The notes under the pieces: model-generated
What the model was told of the DNA's origin: nothing
Database searches by the model: none
The model's input: only the letters and a program-made list of their open reading frames with translations
NCBI GenBank assembly: GCA_947448975.1
Contig: CANFPR010000039.1
Coordinates: 1 to 7,659, forward strand
Reading direction: 5' to 3'
Source: Micrococcales bacterium
Lineage (GTDB): Bacteria; Actinomycetota; Actinomycetes; Actinomycetales; Microbacteriaceae
Length of the DNA: 7,659 bases
Shown: in pieces, positions 7,094 through 7,659 of the stretch
How the letters are laid out: the number at the start of each line of letters is the position of its first letter
Numbering within the stretch: the first letter of the stretch is position 1
Position numbers and translations under genes: made by a program

Positions 7094-7164
7094 TACACGA
7101 CGCTCGCTGACGTTATTCCAGCGCGGGCGTGTACCGGTGGGAACAATCAGCGCGACAGGCGTGT
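7094..7164 (+). other. Repeat-bearing, potentially folding leader upstream of sufB
   Basis: The stretch contains an imperfect direct repeat: CAGCGCG-GGCGTGT at 7119-7132, and CAGCGCG-ACA-GGCGTGT at 7148-7164 with a 3-base insertion. Upstream, TACACG (7094-7099) and CGCTG (7105-7109) are complementary to CGTGTA (7128-7133) and CAGCG (7119-7123). This gives a two-part hairpin with a 9-base loop. The second repeat copy offers the same pairing partners (CAGCG 7148-7152, CGTGT 7160-7164), so two mutually exclusive hairpins are possible just upstream of the sufB ribosome binding site. It matches no riboswitch that I recognise, and no folding energy was computed. Confidence 0.35.
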
Positions 7165-7180
7165 TGTGGCAGAAGAATTG

Positions 7181-7187
7181 AAGGAGG
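7181..7187 (+). promoter_or_regulatory. Ribosome binding site deciding the TTG start of sufB
   Basis: AAGGAGG is a near-perfect Shine-Dalgarno, seven bases before TTG 7195-7197. An in-frame TTG at 7189 is too close to the site to be used. Confidence 0.85.
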
Positions 7188-7194
7188 GTTGTCG

Positions 7195-7659
7195 TTGAAC
7201 GACATCATCATTGACCGTCCGGAGCTAAACAGCCTCGGTATCTACGAATTCGGTTGGTCTGACAAAGACTCGGCTGGCGAAAACGCTAAACGTGGAATCA
7301 ACACCGAGGTAGTAACCGACATCTCAGGCAAGAAATCCGAGCCAGAGTGGATGCTAGAAAACCGCTTGAAGGGCTTCGACTACTTCCTTCGCAAGCCAAT
7401 GCCAAACTGGGGCGCAGACCTCTCAGGCATCGACTTCGACAACATCAAGTACTTTGTTCGCTCAACCGAGCGCCAGGCCACTTCGTGGGAAGACCTGCCA
7501 GACGACATCAAGAACACCTACGAGCGCCTCGGAATCCCAGAGGCCGAGCGTTCGCGCTTGGTTTCGGGTGTTGCCGCTCAGTACGAATCTGAAGTGGTTT
7601 ACCACCAGATTCAAGAAGAGCTAGAAGCTCAGGGCGTTATCTTTCTCGACACCGACACC
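7195..7659 (+). CDS. sufB: Fe-S cluster assembly protein SufB, N-terminal 155 residues (runs off right edge)
   Basis: SufB is the scaffold subunit of the cytosolic SufBCD complex, on which Fe-S clusters are built before transfer to target proteins. The visible N-terminal part (155 aa of a family usually near 470-480) carries the characteristic segments EPEWMLENRLKGFDYF (residues 49-64), KPMPNWGADLSGIDFDNIKY (68-87), TSWEDLPDDIKNTYERLGIP (96-115) and GVAAQYESEVVYHQI (125-139). The start is TTG with a strong ribosome binding site. The catalytic Cys and cluster-binding residues of the C-terminal half lie beyond the window. In actinobacteria sufB usually heads an operon with sufD, sufC, a cysteine desulfurase and sufU-type genes. 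The other genes cannot be seen here, and no sufR-like regulator gene precedes it. Confidence 0.95.
   Translation, partial: MNDIIIDRPELNSLGIYEFGWSDKDSAGENAKRGINTEVVTDISGKKSEPEWMLENRLKGFDYFLRKPMPNWGADLSGIDFDNIKYFVRSTERQATSWEDLPDDIKNTYERLGIPEAERSRLVSGVAAQYESEVVYHQIQEELEAQGVIFLDTDT

Noticed and set aside
7166..7198. Ten-codon GTG frame (MAEELKEGCR) overlapping the sufB start as a possible leader peptide
   Set aside because: It has no good ribosome binding site, its codons simply read through the sufB Shine-Dalgarno, and nothing marks it as coding. The frame is open back to 7073 but has no ATG and no recognisable protein.
1..7659. Search for mobile elements, CRISPR, tRNA/rRNA, toxin-antitoxin or defence genes
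   Set aside because: All long frames are accounted for by housekeeping metabolic and repair genes, and intergenic space totals only about 430 bases with no such signatures.

Overview
The window reads as a stretch of core chromosome from an actinobacterium of moderate GC. The best guess is a streamlined member of the Microbacteriaceae (freshwater 'Luna'-type lineages such as Rhodoluna/Aquiluna). The reasons are the long actinobacterial-type transaldolase, the placement of ctaB beside divergent tkt-tal, the ctaA-sufB neighbourhood, frequent TTG starts and very tight gene packing. The family-level assignment is inference; no phylogeny was run.

Layout. Positions 1-3592 hold a leftward pentose-phosphate/glycolysis operon transcribed tkt -> tal -> pgi, with pgi running off the left edge. 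A 172-bp divergent intergenic region (3593-3764) separates it from rightward ctaB (heme O synthase, 3765-4715). The 3' end of ctaB overlaps the convergent end of phr (class I photolyase, 4683-6083, minus) by 33 bp. Upstream of phr on the same strand and only 4 bp away is ctaA (heme A synthase, 6088-6969). A 225-bp divergent intergenic region (6970-7194) then leads into rightward sufB (Fe-S cluster scaffold, from 7195), which runs off the right edge. There is no gene-free stretch longer than 300 bp.

How the genes fit together. Tkt, Tal and Pgi interconvert sugar phosphates between the non-oxidative pentose phosphate branch and upper glycolysis. CtaB converts heme B to heme O and CtaA converts heme O to heme A, for the aa3-type cytochrome oxidase. 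SufB begins the Fe-S cluster assembly operon. The photolyase is functionally unrelated but sits in the ctaA transcription unit. In Mycobacterium the same blocks (tal-tkt, ctaB, ctaA, sufB) are also near each other, so the order is an old actinobacterial one, here compacted.

I see no mobile element, CRISPR array, tRNA/rRNA, toxin-antitoxin or defence gene, and no evidence of a novel multi-gene system. The items most worth a second look are: (i) tal and pgi are in the same frame, separated only by one TAA; (ii) a perfect inverted repeat brackets a -10-like box upstream of sufB, followed by a leader with two repeat copies that could form alternative hairpins; (iii) the same TAGACT box occurs in all three promoter regions; (iv) apparent substitutions occur at a heme-ligand position in CtaA and at the outermost electron-transfer Trp of the photolyase.
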